This document shows positions 1 through 12,549 of a DNA stretch of 64,000 nucleotides, piece by piece. Under the pieces are notes generated by a model. The model ran no database searches and was not told where the DNA came from. It saw only the letters and a list, made by a program, of their open reading frames with translations. Origin of the DNA: Trichostrongylus colubriformis (taxonomy: Eukaryota > Nematoda > Chromadorea > Rhabditida > Trichostrongylidae); contig OZ022261.1 in assembly GCA_963978905.1 (NCBI GenBank), forward strand, positions 10,479,992-10,543,991. The letters are read 5' to 3'. The first letter of the stretch is position 1, and each line of letters begins with the position of its first letter. The position numbers and the translations under genes are program-made.

Positions 1-1143
1 CCCGCTTTGTTTATTAATTCCACCGCATGTTGGACTTTCACTCTATTTGTCAAGCTGAGTTATGATTCCAATCTGCTTCGACTGAACAAAGCTCATCTGG
101 ACACTGAAGATCTCAGACACCGAGGATTGCATGCGGACACAATTCATTTATTGGGTGGGCTGGAACGAAATTAGCCAAGTTCTGATGCCAATTCAAAATT
201 AAACACAATCGAGAGTTCAAAGCATCATCTGAAAATTCGCTTCACTTTCAGGAGTTTCACTTTTCCTATCAGGGGAGATAAGTGGGAATTCGAGACTCAA
301 AGAAACTTACGAATACAATACATTAAACACATCAACCTACAGTTATCACTGGCCATAGTTTCATAGATAAACCATGCCTACCGATACCGCCTCACTGAAA
401 ATGGTCAAGAACAGTTCAACGGAACAATAAATCGAAAACAAGAAATTGATCTATGTAAATGAGCGGTTTGGTGGTTAATGACAATGGAGCTGGTAAGAAT
501 TATATGAATTCAAATGAAGTATAAATTGCTGAAATGAGCACTCCTTTTCCAACTTGTCGACTGTGGTCAAGGACGATCCGGATTACAAAAGTAGCCGAAT
601 CAAAAGGGAAAATCTGATAAGCTCTCACATCATCATCTCACAATCCAGTTTCCATAAATCGAAGTGCCAGAGTGTAATTCAAACTATCAAATGAAATGTA
701 ACCATATCAAGCTTTAATTTAGTTTTACGGGCTAACAAGACTATATATAAATAATATATGTACATATGCGTGCAATACAGATTTTACTTCCCTCCCTGAC
801 TGACAGCAAATACATGGAGAAAATATTTATCACCGTTCGTTTTCCGGCTGAGGGCCTCTGCGAAACGAAAACCGATGCATTCTTTAGAGACACTTTTACG
901 TAATTGAAAATCAATAGTTCAATACAATCCGTCATTGTTAACATTCAAATGGCATAAAACAGAACAACCAATTCAATTTAAAGTTTTTTTGAAGGCTCGA
1001 CTTGTATGCTTCACCCATAAACGATTTCAAAAAAGGTGTTGATGTCACCAAATGCATTGATACATATGTATACCACTTTGAAGGTGCATTTCGCGATCTT
1101 CTTTTTCGTGATAATAACAATAATACTGCCACTACACACTCAT
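1..1143. other. No gene seen
   Basis: AT-rich sequence with only short unsupported ORFs. No repeat family seen elsewhere in the window is recognised here. Confidence 0.5.
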
Positions 1144-1384
1144 GGATGGGGGTCACGAGGTCGAATTTCCGCGCGGCCGCGCACGACGAGCGGCGCGGCG
1201 GGTGCGAGTGCCACTGGAGGGCATGGCAGCCTTCATGCGAGGCAGTGTGGCATGAGCGGAAGCGCAGACGTGACGCAGTCATGCTCGGCCGTTCTCCCAC
1301 GGGCAATCGATACGGCGAGTCGTAATAGTGGCCCGCGAGTGCACCGCGGCAAAGCAGAAATTCGACCTAGTGACCCCAGGCCCA
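1144..1384. mobile_element. Family C short MULE-like MITE, copy 1
   Basis: Inverted ends GGGGTCACGAGGTCGAATTT and its near-complement ending GTGACCCC; GC-rich CGCGGCCGCGC core. Same family as the 9534 copy but in opposite orientation. Confidence 0.6.
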
Positions 1385-2975
1385 CACACATAGTCCAATT
1401 ATCGATTACCTTTTTGTAGATCACGAAATATAACTCAGATTTTCGGAAACCGAAAGCGACTACCTTCTTTTAGGATCCTTCAACCGATGCTCGATGGTTT
1501 GTGCAACCCGTGGCAATCATCCACAGCTATCTCTTAAGACAGCTAGATGCCGCACGGCATTTTAGTGCGTACTTAGTGACATAAGACGTAAACTGTTAGT
1601 TATAAAGCGTGGTCATCTGTATCTGCGTAGGCTACGCCACACTTCGCGTACGTTCGTTTATCTCTTGCATGTAAAGTGTAAAATCCGAAATAATAAATGT
1701 ATAATAATAAGAAGTGATAGCAGTGGTGAATGCAAATTCTTTCATGGAAGCCGTGGATGTTTCCTTGTTCATCGCTAACAGTGGCATCTTACTGGAAGCA
1801 CTTCATTTGTAGGGAATAAAGGAAAGCCTAACCGTTTATTTGGATAGAGCGTTGCCCGGTCATCAATGAACTACCGGCAAATCACATGTTTGGCATCGCG
1901 CAAAGCAGGCTGTGTCAAATCGAGCTCGCTGTTGATTACTGCTTTTCACTTCATTTTCTCATTATGCTCCTCCCGCCAGAGTGAGTCAGGGTGTCGTCCA
2001 ACCGACAGACCACATCCCAGTAACATATCAGGTAATGAGAAGCTGAAATGAAATTAATGCAGAGCGCGATCTGGTCGATTGCACGCTCCACCCATTGTGG
2101 GAGGATCCAATTCGAATATGGTAAGCACAGCAAGGACATCGCACACCTTCACCCATCTTTCCGAATCTCTAGCTGTTCCAAAACCGAATTATGCACAATT
2201 TTGGCAGCAACCATTTGGAGCACACCTCGCCTTCCGAAGGCAGGTCTTAAACTGCAAGTACCCTGTGCTCATCTTTGCCCTCCTTCTTATGACGCCTGGG
2301 CTCTTTTTGAAATTTTATGCCTACAATAAGCTCCGAACATTCCAGTACACGCTCCGACACACAACATTCATTTCAAGTGTATTAGAACTATGGATAGCGT
2401 TACGATTGCGTATGCCCATCGACTGTGTCATTATTTGAACACTCTTGTTTCTCTGCTGGCACTACCGTCAAATTGAAAGCATTCGGTGCCAAGCGGATTG
2501 AAAGAGGCCCTCAAAAGTGGTAATGAAGCCTTATACTGATCAACCGAAATAAAAAAACTGTGTAGGACTGAACTGTATTATGGAGTGTGGATAGATGAAA
2601 ATACAACGATAAAGTAAAGTATGGCAGATATTCTAATGATATGCAATAAAGTATGACAGAGCTATTATCTAGGAGAGATAGAATTGAACTAGAAGTTGGA
2701 CAGAACAATCATGGAGAAAATAGCGGAAAATTGTAAATTTAAGCCGCATCTGAAGCCAGCCGCTGCTGACGGAAGCTGTAAGCTTACAATCGTGCAGCTG
2801 GAAGTTACTCTAATTGTGGAGCAGCTGCATTGTTACCGAGTTACTTTTTGCAGGATACATTTTGTCTTATACTCTCCCATCGATTATCTGTAAAAAATTA
2901 CAGTTCAAACAAGTTCTGATCACAAAATCTAATGGAAGTAAGGAGGTAACAACAGGATTAACTATTTAGGTGTAG
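1385..2975. other. No gene seen
   Basis: An ORF at 2079-2438 (+) has a hydrophobic stretch (VLIFALLLMTPGLFLKF) but no start context or partner exon that I could support. Confidence 0.4.
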
Positions 2976-3444
2976 CCTTTAAAGACACCGTAAGGGAGTA
3001 ATTTTGGCTTACGGTAGAACAGACGTAGTGTGGACGAGTTCAAGTGGCCGCCATTGCACAAACTCGCCAATTTGACGCCTTGGCATGGTGCCAAGAGAAG
3101 ATGTTTCCATTATAAAGTTGTTCATTCCTTTTACCTTCTCCTTTGTTCTTTCTTATATTGTTTCTAGATGTACTTACATGAATGTTAATGTAGTTGGGAA
3201 TGGCCGCTCCACTACGCTGGGAGTCAGGTGCTACAACTAAAGTTGGCCCGCGGTCGTCTCCTACAGCGGACAACTCGGAACGCCAGTGCGATGATGCGAA
3301 TGAGGCGCGAATACACAGCGCAGCGATGCACTTTTGAGTTCGGGTTTTTTCACCGATTATCGCTTCTAACCTTCTGCGTTCGTTACGAAATGCTCATTTC
3401 TTTGTATGTTTCTCTTGTTTCGGACCCCTTCCGGTTCCTTTAAG
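2976..3444. repeat. Family B dispersed repeat, copy 1 (469 bp)
   Basis: Starts CCTTTAAAGACACC and ends CGGTTCCTTTAAG. It is close to the copy at 47773-48243 along its whole length, including GAATGGCCGCTCCACT and the terminal CGGACCCC. No coding. Confidence 0.75.
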
Positions 3445-3484
3445 CTGTGTTCAGACCAACTTAATGACTTTTGGCGCATCGGCG

Positions 3485-3824
3485 TTAATTGAAGGAATCG
3501 TTTCACGCGAAAAAGAGAGAATTCGGCTAAGATACAGCTCCCCAAATTCTTGGTTGTGTGGGCAGGGCTTTCGAATAAAGGCCCAGTCCCATCGTCCGCC
3601 CAGTTCGGAACGGAGGGTGAGCCTATTTGCGTAACTTTCTTGCGTCTCCGACCGTGGCGGACGACGGGGTGGGCGCTCGCTATAATGCTCCGCCCACCCA
3701 GTCAAGACTTTGCGGTGCTGTATCTTAGCCGGATTCACATCTTTTCGCCTGAAACTTTGCATGCGGCCCACATTAGGTATATGAATAACAGAAAAAAACC
3801 ATTTTTTCGTGGACGATTCCCTCA
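3485..3824. mobile_element. Family A palindromic MITE, copy 1
   Basis: GGAATCG..CGATTCC termini. The right arm holds GCATGCGGCCCACATTAGG and a GGGCGGGGC-type centre as in the other copies. The left arm is shortened. Confidence 0.6.
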
Positions 3825-3829
3825 AAAGA

Positions 3830-4100
3830 TACGTATCGAACGAGAAATTGATGGCATTGGCGCATGTGCGATTTGGGAGTCTCGCCGTTTCTCCTCAAAA
3901 ACAAGATACTTATTGACCGAGAAGGTGAGCGCTTCGACGCATGCGATTTGAGATTTTCGGCGGGGCAACGGATCCGCGATTAGGGAGAATCGGCGATTTT
4001 GCGTTGAGGGCAATATGCGTCTCGATCGAGGAAATGAGCGCGCCGGAGCATGCGCGGTTTGAGAGAGCGACGGGTCGGCGCATTCGCGATTTTGGCTATT
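3830..4100. repeat. Degenerate tandem array
   Basis: Three to four diverged units share a core of the form GCGCATG(T)GCGATTTG(G)GAG: near 3857 (GCGCATGTGCGATTTGGGAG), 3938 (GACGCATGCGATTTGAGA) and 4045 (GAGCATGCGCGGTTTGAGAG). Confidence 0.45.
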
Positions 4101-5845
4101 TGCTATAATGCAGGTAAACTGACGTGGCTGTATGTGGCATTGCAGAAAATGCCAAAACGATGGCTATGAACACGGCCTTATCTTCGATAAAGACGACTGT
4201 TGCCGTCAGAGCGCGTTTTCTTCACGGCTACCGTAATATCCCTTCTTCTCTAGTTTCGTGCTATCATAAAAGGATCTGCTGATCCTAAAATAGCATGATG
4301 CTCAATATGTGTATACCAACATGTATGATGAACCATTCGTCCTTAATCAAAGCCGATCGACACGTTCAGATTCGATCTAATAATGTGGTGGCTGACGATG
4401 GAGAACAAACAGTCAAAAGCCGTAGGAAATTTGCGTGGTGTTTCCGTGATGTTGTTCACGTAGAAGAGAAGACGATCAATCTCGTACCACTTTGGTAGGT
4501 GTTTTGATCAGAGCGTTTCACCTTGTCTCGTGGAGTAGTGTCGTTTCAGCGGTATTCTGCTTTTGAGGTGAAACAAAAAACACGGCCCGCACATTTCCTC
4601 TCAACTCTGTACTTATTACCTTGAATTATTTGAGTCTGATTTTCATGACTCTGAAAAGTCATTTGTTCTCACGAACAAAAATTGATAGCTATACCGAGTA
4701 GATGTGAGGCTACGGGTTGTTTGCCCTTGTTCAAGGTGAGACCGCCGCCGTGCTCGGCCGCCAGCACTTCGAGTGGATGTTCGCAAGCTGTCCACTTTGT
4801 GAGACGGACGATATCTCTGACCAATTCGCTCTGACTTCCTCAACCCTCTCTCTCTTCCCTTTTCCCTTTCTGCTTGACTTTATTGACGGAATTGGATTTT
4901 TACTGTTGTCGGTTAGGAAGCCTTACTCATTGAACCCATGCTCGACTCGAAGTAATCAGAGGATCAGCTGCCTTACTTTCAACTCATTCTAATTTATTTG
5001 CGAGTTATGGTAGATTACGATTAGCGATACTAGAAATTAGCGATACTAGAAATGTTGGGCTATGCTACCGTGTAACCCTTGATGGAGTTTTTAGCTAGGA
5101 TCATGCTCCACTACGGGCTTTTCATATGTACCAGCTGCATTCAACGCGTTTTTCTGTGCCTGGAACCAAATATTGACTTGAAATGTGAAAACTTCTGCAA
5201 TACAAGTACTATGAAGTTAGTGACGTTAAGCTTTTAGATGAATTTGGTACAATTAAGTGTGCTTTTAAATGTGTGGACGCAAGTGGATACCAAGTAGATA
5301 AAAGTAGATTCAAAACTCGCCTATTTCCTGTCAGACCTTTCTATTCACCTTTTTTTAATGGTAAAGTATCACAGGAATATCCTTGGGTTTAAACAGATGA
5401 TGCTGGCAAGTGTGACGTCAGCTGTAACTTTCCACATTGTCGTTGCTTCTTTTTTCGTTCCCCACACTCAAGGACTCTCAATGGCTGATTCCGGCTGTAG
5501 GGATACCATGCAGCTGGAATAAGCTACTGAGAGTCAAGTATGAAATCATTTTTCTCCTCATTTTCTTCATTTTTTACTCCTGAGCAAACGATTTTTTTCG
5601 CGGAGAGGTGTCAACCGTAGCCAGCTTCGTTTGCGAAAAGCGCGAAAAATCACTTTTTTTCAATTGATTGCCTCGGAGTGGGTGTGTAGGGAGAAATCCA
5701 GATATACAAATCTTCTCCTGTTTTTTTACTCGCATTAAATATGGACCACGTACACTAACTTACCTGTGTTGTGCTATTTGAAATTTTCGTATGACTTCCA
5801 GAGTTGACAGCACAATACACTTTGACGCCTACCATCGATGCTGTT
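4101..5845. other. Region upstream of the MOLO-1-like gene
   Basis: No coding seen. It should hold the promoter or a trans-splice acceptor: CTTCCAG at about 5798-5804 is one candidate, but no spliced-leader site can be fixed from sequence alone. Confidence 0.35.
5021..5052. repeat. Two-copy 16-bp tandem repeat
   Basis: TTAGCGATACTAGAAA occurs twice in a row. Confidence 0.85.
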
Positions 5846-8800
5846 ATGCTCTCACTTCTATCTCTCATCATAGCTTCAGGAACAGTTCTACGAGCCGATA
5901 CTGAGGTAGGCAGCGTAGTTACATGAGCAACCGTTTCATCACTTTGATTTAGCTAGGTTTGACTGTAAGGTTCAGAAACACTATTAATCTATCAGTAATA
6001 CTACTTGGGCAGCGTACATTTCTTCGGGTGTGTATCGTCAGGACAGTATTTCGCAATGCGGCGCGTGGCGCGAGGTAATGTGTGCGAGTTAGTGCCCCCT
6101 ACGAAGGACACAGTAATCGCCCTAGGACCCACATTATAAGGCACCCCTCGCACGCATGGCGTCGCACTTCGCATTCCGTTGCGATTTCTTCCCCTAAAAA
6201 TGCACACCTGATTTTCCTATGCACATTCTATGTTGTAATGTGAGGAGTGAGCGAACAGTACAGAGTTTACCCTGATGATGATCAAATTTGGAAAGCAGAA
6301 CACGAACCTGATTCGCATGTCTAGAAAGGTGATAAAATCCCTTTTACTCAGTCTAATAAAATCTCTCAGTATCATAGCTGAAAGTGCTCGCTCATATGTG
6401 CTCTAATGGAATCCATAAAGCCAGTGTGCATGGAGAAAACTCCGCCCACACTATGATCGCCCCTCCCCTCGAGGAAGTATGAGTAAGCCGTGAAGAATCT
6501 GATTCAATCAGAGGGGAGAGCCAGATCGCTTGGATAGATATCTCGGTAACTAATAAGCTCACTGCAATTGGTCTTGTTGATAAGCCCCAAAACCTTATTT
6601 CATAATTTTGTGACAATCAACCGTTCATACGTCTATATCTAAAAGTAAAAAATCTTTGTCATTTTGCTAAAAAAAAGCGGGAAATGCAACCTACGCTATC
6701 AGTTTTTTGTGAAAAGCAATATGGAATCCTATAGACTTTTATCTGCTTCCTTTAGCTAAGACTATTTACTTCTCAGATTAGTGTTATTTAAATTGGAATG
6801 GGGAATAACATGAAGATCCTTCCTATTCGAACCGTTTTTTATGGGCTATTCAAGGGATCTCATTTGATCTAAATATTAATGAAGCCGGAGGTTCCAGTGT
6901 GCTGCTTCCTAATCATTTATAATTTTATTCAGCAATGGGAGCCAACTTCTTATCCCGATCCTCGTACCAATGCATCCCAATGCAATACCGTTGAGGACTC
7001 AACATTATGCGATCCTGATCGGATCCTCACTGATACCTGGCGTCAAACTATCAATGACAACATTGCTAAGCAGACAGCACGTAAGTTTAAATTCATAAGG
7101 TTAAGCTGTTACCTCAACTTTTTTTCAAAATGATTGCGTTTATTGCAACTAGGAACGGCACTAAAGATGTGCTTCACATGATCTTGAGTTGATTATTCCT
7201 AAAAGTAGCACCTTGACGTACAGGGTATCACATCTTTCCCTCTGTTAACTGAATGTATATCGTTAGGTCGAATCTCGCTTTGCGGAGACGCATTCGCAAG
7301 TTGCGGCAACCGTTTTGAAGGACTCCCACAGTACCATCCATTCCGCTCAGGACGCAATGGGCTAGACTGTGGGAGTCTTTCGGAGAATTAGTACGTCATC
7401 ACTTCAATCAGAGTAGAATATGGTGCTATCGCAATGAGGGGGAGGGACGCATTTTATGAAAAGTTACACACCTAAGCAGGAGTCGATTTGTCGATAGCAC
7501 CTACAATACATCGAAATACTTAAAATACTTCAAACAAAGACACTTTGAACGATAACAAACGATAGAGGTATAATACTTCGACAAAGTAGAGATAGACTCT
7601 TGTTCATAAAAAAACAATGTAGCATAACAAGTGAAAATGGCGGTAAAATAACATGATAGCAATTTTTTGGTGAATCATCAATGCAGGCCTAAAACTCTAA
7701 AAGGAGATTGCGCAGGAAAACAACTCGCATTCGACCAGCCGCTCGCTGCTAGCGTCCGCGCCAAATTTTGATCTAACCGATATACACGTTTGTTATGAGA
7801 CCAACCGTGATTTCTAATCATATCACCATTGATCACTAACTTCTATTGCCATGTAGTCGCTACCGCTATGATCATTCACGTCGAAAGGGGGAGGGGGAGG
7901 AGAAGGCAGGGCGCGGCCCGTTATTCCGCAAGTTTTTGGACCTGACGACTTCGAGTCCTCTCCTTATCGCATGTGGGTGTCGTCAGAGCAAGAGTTCGCA
8001 ACGGGGCGCGATGTACACGTAATGCGTGCGAGCTAGGGGTATCGTATACATATATGTAATTAGGTCCAAAAGCGATTACAGTACCGCTCATTGAGCAGAG
8101 CCAATTCTTTAACATGTATCTCTTTCAAATTTCTTTTCCACTTATGTAGTGGCACCTCGTTGGTAGTGTTCGATTAGCAGCTTTTGGAAGTTCCTGTTTA
8201 ATTCGTTCCCAAGGAATTACATGATGTTCACCAATCAAAAACGGTCGTGCTGTCTAGTGAAACGGATGTGATTGATGATGATGATGTTTTCGAATAGTGC
8301 TGTCAGTAGTCAATTTCAGGGTTACAGAACGTTGATGTTCAATACACCACGGAAGCCTCAGGGAATTGCTGTGTGAACAATGTGACTGATGTGAGAATAT
8401 TTGTGATTCTGGCAAGAAGAATCAACACTACGTCTAATCAAAACATAACAAGTCAAGATTTGGTAGAGTTTTTTTATAAATCAGGGAGCCAAATGCACAA
8501 ATGGCTATACGAGGGATTTGAGTATGGTCAGACCGGCTATGGAGCTCACTAAGAAAAAAATTGGAGGCAGTTGTTATTGCTAAGTAAATCATTCGCGTGG
8601 CGTTTCTAAAACGTTGACTTTTGGTTGGCTTTCGATATTTGTAGCACATCACCTAAAGATAGTAAAGACGCACCTTCGCCTGCATATAGTAAATAAATAA
8701 ATAGGTACAAGAGGCTCGAGCATGAGAAATGCTATTCTGTTCGTAATATGTGGATAGATAGGTGTGCATCCTCAAGACAGGATTTCGCAACCTAGCGTGC

Positions 8801-11029
8801 GACCTAGGGGAGATGCATACTGCTTGGTCCTAATGAAGAGTCCAGCGCCTCATTTTTACCGTACATCACGGCAATCGTCTTGGGACCCAACTACCACGGC
8901 ATCTCAAGCTCGCACGCAGCTGCCATGTTGCGAAATCCTGTCCGAATGATGCACAGCCAATTTGAATGTTTCGCAGAGTAGGAGCTTCATGTCTAACCAT
9001 CTTAGTCCGTTTTCTAGTGAGCTAGATCAGATCTTAATCGCTCAACTCCCGTCGGATGGTCATGCATATGGCCTCCGTTCAAATAGGGTCGCACCTATGC
9101 CTTACTATATCGTTGTATTGGCAGACCAATTTCGGCCATGGTCTGCGAGAAGCATATGGCCTTGATGCGCAACCATGTAAAAATTATATTCTCATTCTCG
9201 GCGTTGAACTAGCAAAGGAGCTCTACGTCTGGGTATGTTGAAAAAGTCATCTGTAACTTGTCATTTCATATGAACTAATTTTTTTTCAATTGGTGTATTT
9301 GAAAGCCTAGTTCAGACAGGTTCTGATCTCGCGTTTCCAAAAGACCGCATGGACACGTCGCTCAGCCAATACAAGAATATGTTCCTTGAAAGGAATTATA
9401 TGGAAGGGCTGAACAAGATCGTTGAAGAAATCGGCAATATTCTGGTTGATCCATTCAAGGTCAACTTCACAGATTGAACTATAGCCAAACATCGAATTTT
9501 TTATTTACTTTGTTAGGAGTCACCATACTTGTGGGGTGGGGGTCGCGAAGTCGAATTTCCGCTTCGCGGCGGTGCACTCGCGGCGCCACCAGTACGACTC
9601 GCCGTATCGATTGCCCATGGGAGCCGGCCGTCTCGTCTGCGCTTCCACTCATGCCACCTGCCTCGCTTGAAGGCTGCCATGCCCATGCCCTGCCAATGGC
9701 TGGCACTCGCACCCACCGCGCCGCTCGTCGCGCGCGGCCGCGCGGAAATTTGACCTCGCTACCCCCACCCATACTTGTGCCGTTGGAGTGAGAACTCAGT
9801 CGATTTCAGGACTCCTCAACAGTGGCTAGCATGAAAAATGCAACCATCGACCTTGATACAGAAACGTCTGCTGAAAACACAACTGCTTCTTCGAGACAGA
9901 ATGCGTCTGCTCCTGTGTAAGTGAATCTTGAGCGTCATCATATCATTTTTCTGAACTAAACTTTCGTTTCTTTTCTTTTTTGTGCGAATTGATCGTTTTT
10001 CAGTTGGGTTTATGTCATTATGGTAACATCAATTATAATCTCCATCGTTTCTCTTCTGTTACTATTCATTCTATTATGGAAAAAATACGAAGTTCGAGAA
10101 ATGCTACGTGAAATATATCCGAGCAAGAAAGAAAAGCCGACGTACTTGTAAGTTAGATTTCACGAAAATTTCTTTCCAGCATTTCTCTTTTCGGACCTCT
10201 CAACTCACTCATTTTTATATTTTTTCTTTCGAGTAGTCAGTATTCAACATTGCAGTTCTCCCCCTTCTCGCTCAATTCCGACTTTGATTTCTTTTCCTCT
10301 GGACTTCGAGTAATACATTGAGTAACGATATAGATTAAATATTCCTTGAGTGCATGGAATAGTCCTTGTGCATCATTTTGTGCAGTAAACATCTCTTCAA
10401 TTTGGGTTTCATCGTGCATCGACGGGGTCTGTGGGAGACCTTTCAACGTGATCATCGCGTTACGCGAATTGCGTCGCCGTGCGCTCCAAGTGACTTAATG
10501 GTCCCGTCGTGAATTGATCTGTCTAAGCCGCGGTCATACTTAGTGCACACGTCATTTGACGCCGGTGTCGGCGTCAAACAACGCTGGTGTCTGCGTCAAC
10601 TGACGTCGGTGTCGAATCCGAATCTTGGCATAGTGTCATACTACGCCATATTCGAATTTGAATTCTTGGGCTCTCGCCACGATCACCATACTGTGGTGAG
10701 GTTGGGTCGAGTTTACGGAGCGGGCTACCAAATTGACGCCGAGACTGCGTCAAATCTACGTAAACACCCGCGTCGGTGCGCAAAGTATGACCGCGGCTTT
10801 ACGTTACTGCTTCCCCTGCTTCGTAACTCTGACTGCGTGATGTGAAAAAGTAACTCGTAGACATTTCAGATCCTCGGACGATGATGCAGCTCAGATTCCT
10901 CCTACTGCTGTAAGAAGTGAAATGCATAACATCAACTCTATACAAGAGCTCAAAGAAATGCCACAAGAAGAAAGCTCTGATGATAGTGAAAGCAATCCTC
11001 CGTCGGACACTATACCACGTAAAAGATAG
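5846..11029 (+). CDS. MOLO-1-like (TPM-domain) single-pass membrane protein, complete 8-exon model
   Basis: Exons 5846-5905, 6933-7080, 8320-8462, 9125-9232, 9316-9459, 9810-9916, 10004-10147 and 10870-11029 join in frame at every GT..AG border and give 337 residues. Exon 1 is a signal peptide (MLSLLSLIIASGTVLRA). Exons 2-5 encode a TPM-like domain as in the nematode modulator of levamisole receptor family: WEPTSYPDP, LCDPDRILTD, a beta segment VRIFVILA, then FGHGLREAYGLD, NYILILGVE and the closing EGLNKIVEEIG. Exons 6-7 give a Ser/Thr stalk with several N-x-S/T sites and one membrane helix near residues 238-262. Exon 8 is an acidic cytoplasmic tail ending PRKR. In C. elegans MOLO-1 is an auxiliary subunit of levamisole-sensitive acetylcholine receptors; family membership here is by motif memory, and receptor association is inference. 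Introns 1, 3, 5 and 7 each carry a MITE. Upstream trans-splicing was not identified. Confidence 0.78.
6019..6212. mobile_element. Family F foldback element, copy 1
   Basis: GGTGTGTATCGTCAGGACAG..GCAATGCGGCGCG at the left is complemented by GCGTCGCACTTCGCATTCCG..TGCACACC at the right. It lies in intron 1 of the MOLO-1-like gene. Confidence 0.55.
7920..8110. mobile_element. Family F foldback element, diverged copy
   Basis: Contains GTTCGCAACGGGGCGCGATG and GTGCGAGCTAGGGGTATCGT as in the better copies. The ends are eroded. It lies in intron 2 of the MOLO-1-like gene. Confidence 0.4.
8763..8954. mobile_element. Family F foldback element, clean copy
   Basis: Left TGTGCATCCTCAAGACAGG, ATTTCGCAAC and right GTTGCGAAATCCTGTCC, GATGCACA are complementary. 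It lies in intron 3 of the MOLO-1-like gene. Confidence 0.68.
9534..9770. mobile_element. Family C short MULE-like MITE, copy 2, with perfect 9-bp target duplication
   Basis: Starts GGGTGGGGGTCGCGAAG and ends CCCCCACCC. It is flanked by ATACTTGTG at 9525-9533 and again at 9771-9779. A 9-bp duplication is typical of Mutator-type elements. It lies in intron 5 of the MOLO-1-like gene. Confidence 0.78.
10525..10803. mobile_element. Family D MITE, copy 1
   Basis: Inverted ends AAGCCGCGGTCATACTT and AAGTATGACCGCGGCTT, with internal GACGCCGGTGTCGGCGTC-type repeats. It lies in intron 7 of the MOLO-1-like gene. Confidence 0.65.
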
Positions 11030-11054
11030 TGAGTTGACCCGAAATGTAGCGTGA

Positions 11055-11245
11055 GAACACGATTCCGCAACGCGGCGTGAAGCGTGCAAGCTAGGAGAGC
11101 CCCATTTATTTAAATTCGGATGTGTGATTCACACACGGTAATCGCCGTAGGTTATCTTCATACGGCATCTCTAGTTCGCATGCATGGCGTCGCACGCGGG
11201 TGCGGTTGGGACACACTCATAGGGCCAGTGGGTCACGCGCTGACC
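11055..11245. mobile_element. Family F foldback element, copy just after the MOLO-1-like gene
   Basis: GATTCCGCAACGCGGCGTG near the left end and GGCGTCGCACGCGGG near the right; shares GCAAGCTAGGAGAGCCCC with the family. Confidence 0.5.
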
Positions 11246-11249
11246 ATGC

Positions 11250-12549
11250 ACACCCTTAAAATCATTCTCTGTAACTGTTTTCTCTAGAGACAACAAGGGA
11301 ACAAACTTTCAAGGAGGATAGGATTAATATGAACAAATTGTCTGAATAATTTATGTCACAGGGCAAAGGCCACAGGCTCCCACATTGTCGCAGGCCTAGG
11401 TCAAACCGTGTGTCCCAACCTACACCCCTTTTGAATTTTACCATGCCTTTATACCGCGTGGAACAACTAGATGATCCATGAAACTACTTTCAGTTCGATA
11501 AGCGAAATATCATTACCCCGGACAGTGTCCTTGAGTGGATCGAATCGAATGGCATTCCTTCAATCTGCTGACGCTTATCGGCTCCGAATGGATCCACACT
11601 TCCATGCTTCACCATCGGATGGAAGTTTAGTGTAAAAATAAAGTGTGCTATTATGTCCTTCAACAATAAGAACTTCAAATGGTTTTGCAGCATGTAACAG
11701 AAACGCTAGTCAAGATTATGCAGACCGTAAGATTCACAGCAATCACTGATGTACATTCGCAATGCTGAACTGAATAGTTGCGCATTTTTGAAAATCCTCC
11801 CTTCCCTCCTCGGTCGTTCACATGGCCTTGTAGAAAACTCGAAATCACACAAACAAAAAGCTTATGACTCATTCTGCACTTTGTCTTGGACCTCTCTCTA
11901 CCCAGCAGGCTAGAAAAGGCCTGAGTAGCAATGGACTATAGATGAGCATCGGAGGACGAAAACGTTCCAAATGCCCGAGTTTTTTGTGTGGCTCATTATC
12001 CACCTTCCAGAAGTGTGTGAATTGCTTCCATTGGATCGTTTCATCATCTGTTAATTCCTACTATACGAATTGAATGTGAAGTAGGAAAGTCACGAACGTG
12101 CTAGAGTTCTGGAAGGTTCAGTTGACCATACTTTATAATTTAAAGTTGACCATACTTTATAATTTATTACGTCCATGATGCAAGAATTGTATAAACATCA
12201 ATAATACTCTATCACTCACAATACAAACAAAATGAGGTTATTTCCAATTGATGCAACATGTATAGCTCAGCTTTCATGAGAACATTGTACACTCTCATAG
12301 CAAACCTTCCAAGTCTTGTCCTTCTGCTGTTTCTGATGATAATCCCGTATCGTTTGTAGCAAGATGTGATGGAATATGGCTTAAAATGTATAGATTTCTA
12401 ATCAGGCTCGCATCCAATACCAAACACTACCACAACCATCATGTGAGTCGACGAGATTTAGATGGCAAGGCATATATAATACGTTCAAGGCACATTGCAC
12501 GTTCGCTAAGAGGCACTCGTCGTCTGAACTGACGGAAACGGCTTGCCTC
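11250..12549. other. Downstream of the MOLO-1-like gene; nothing coding seen
   Basis: An AATAAA at about 11637-11642 on the plus strand could be its poly(A) signal but is about 600 bases from the stop. Confidence 0.3.
12121..12166. repeat. Two-copy tandem repeat of about 24 bp
   Basis: GTTGACCATACTTTATAATT is repeated with a 24-base period. Confidence 0.85.

Noticed and set aside
7264..7380. Possible exon after exon 2 of the MOLO-1-like gene (TTAG acceptor, Cys-rich frame)
   Set aside because: The sequence matches family C MITE ends and forms a hairpin (ACTCCCACAG..CTGTGGGAGT). The 8320-8462 exon fits phase and family better.
9474..9791. 105-aa and 97-aa ORFs on opposite strands
   Set aside because: Both lie in the GC-rich family C MITE within a MOLO-1-like intron.
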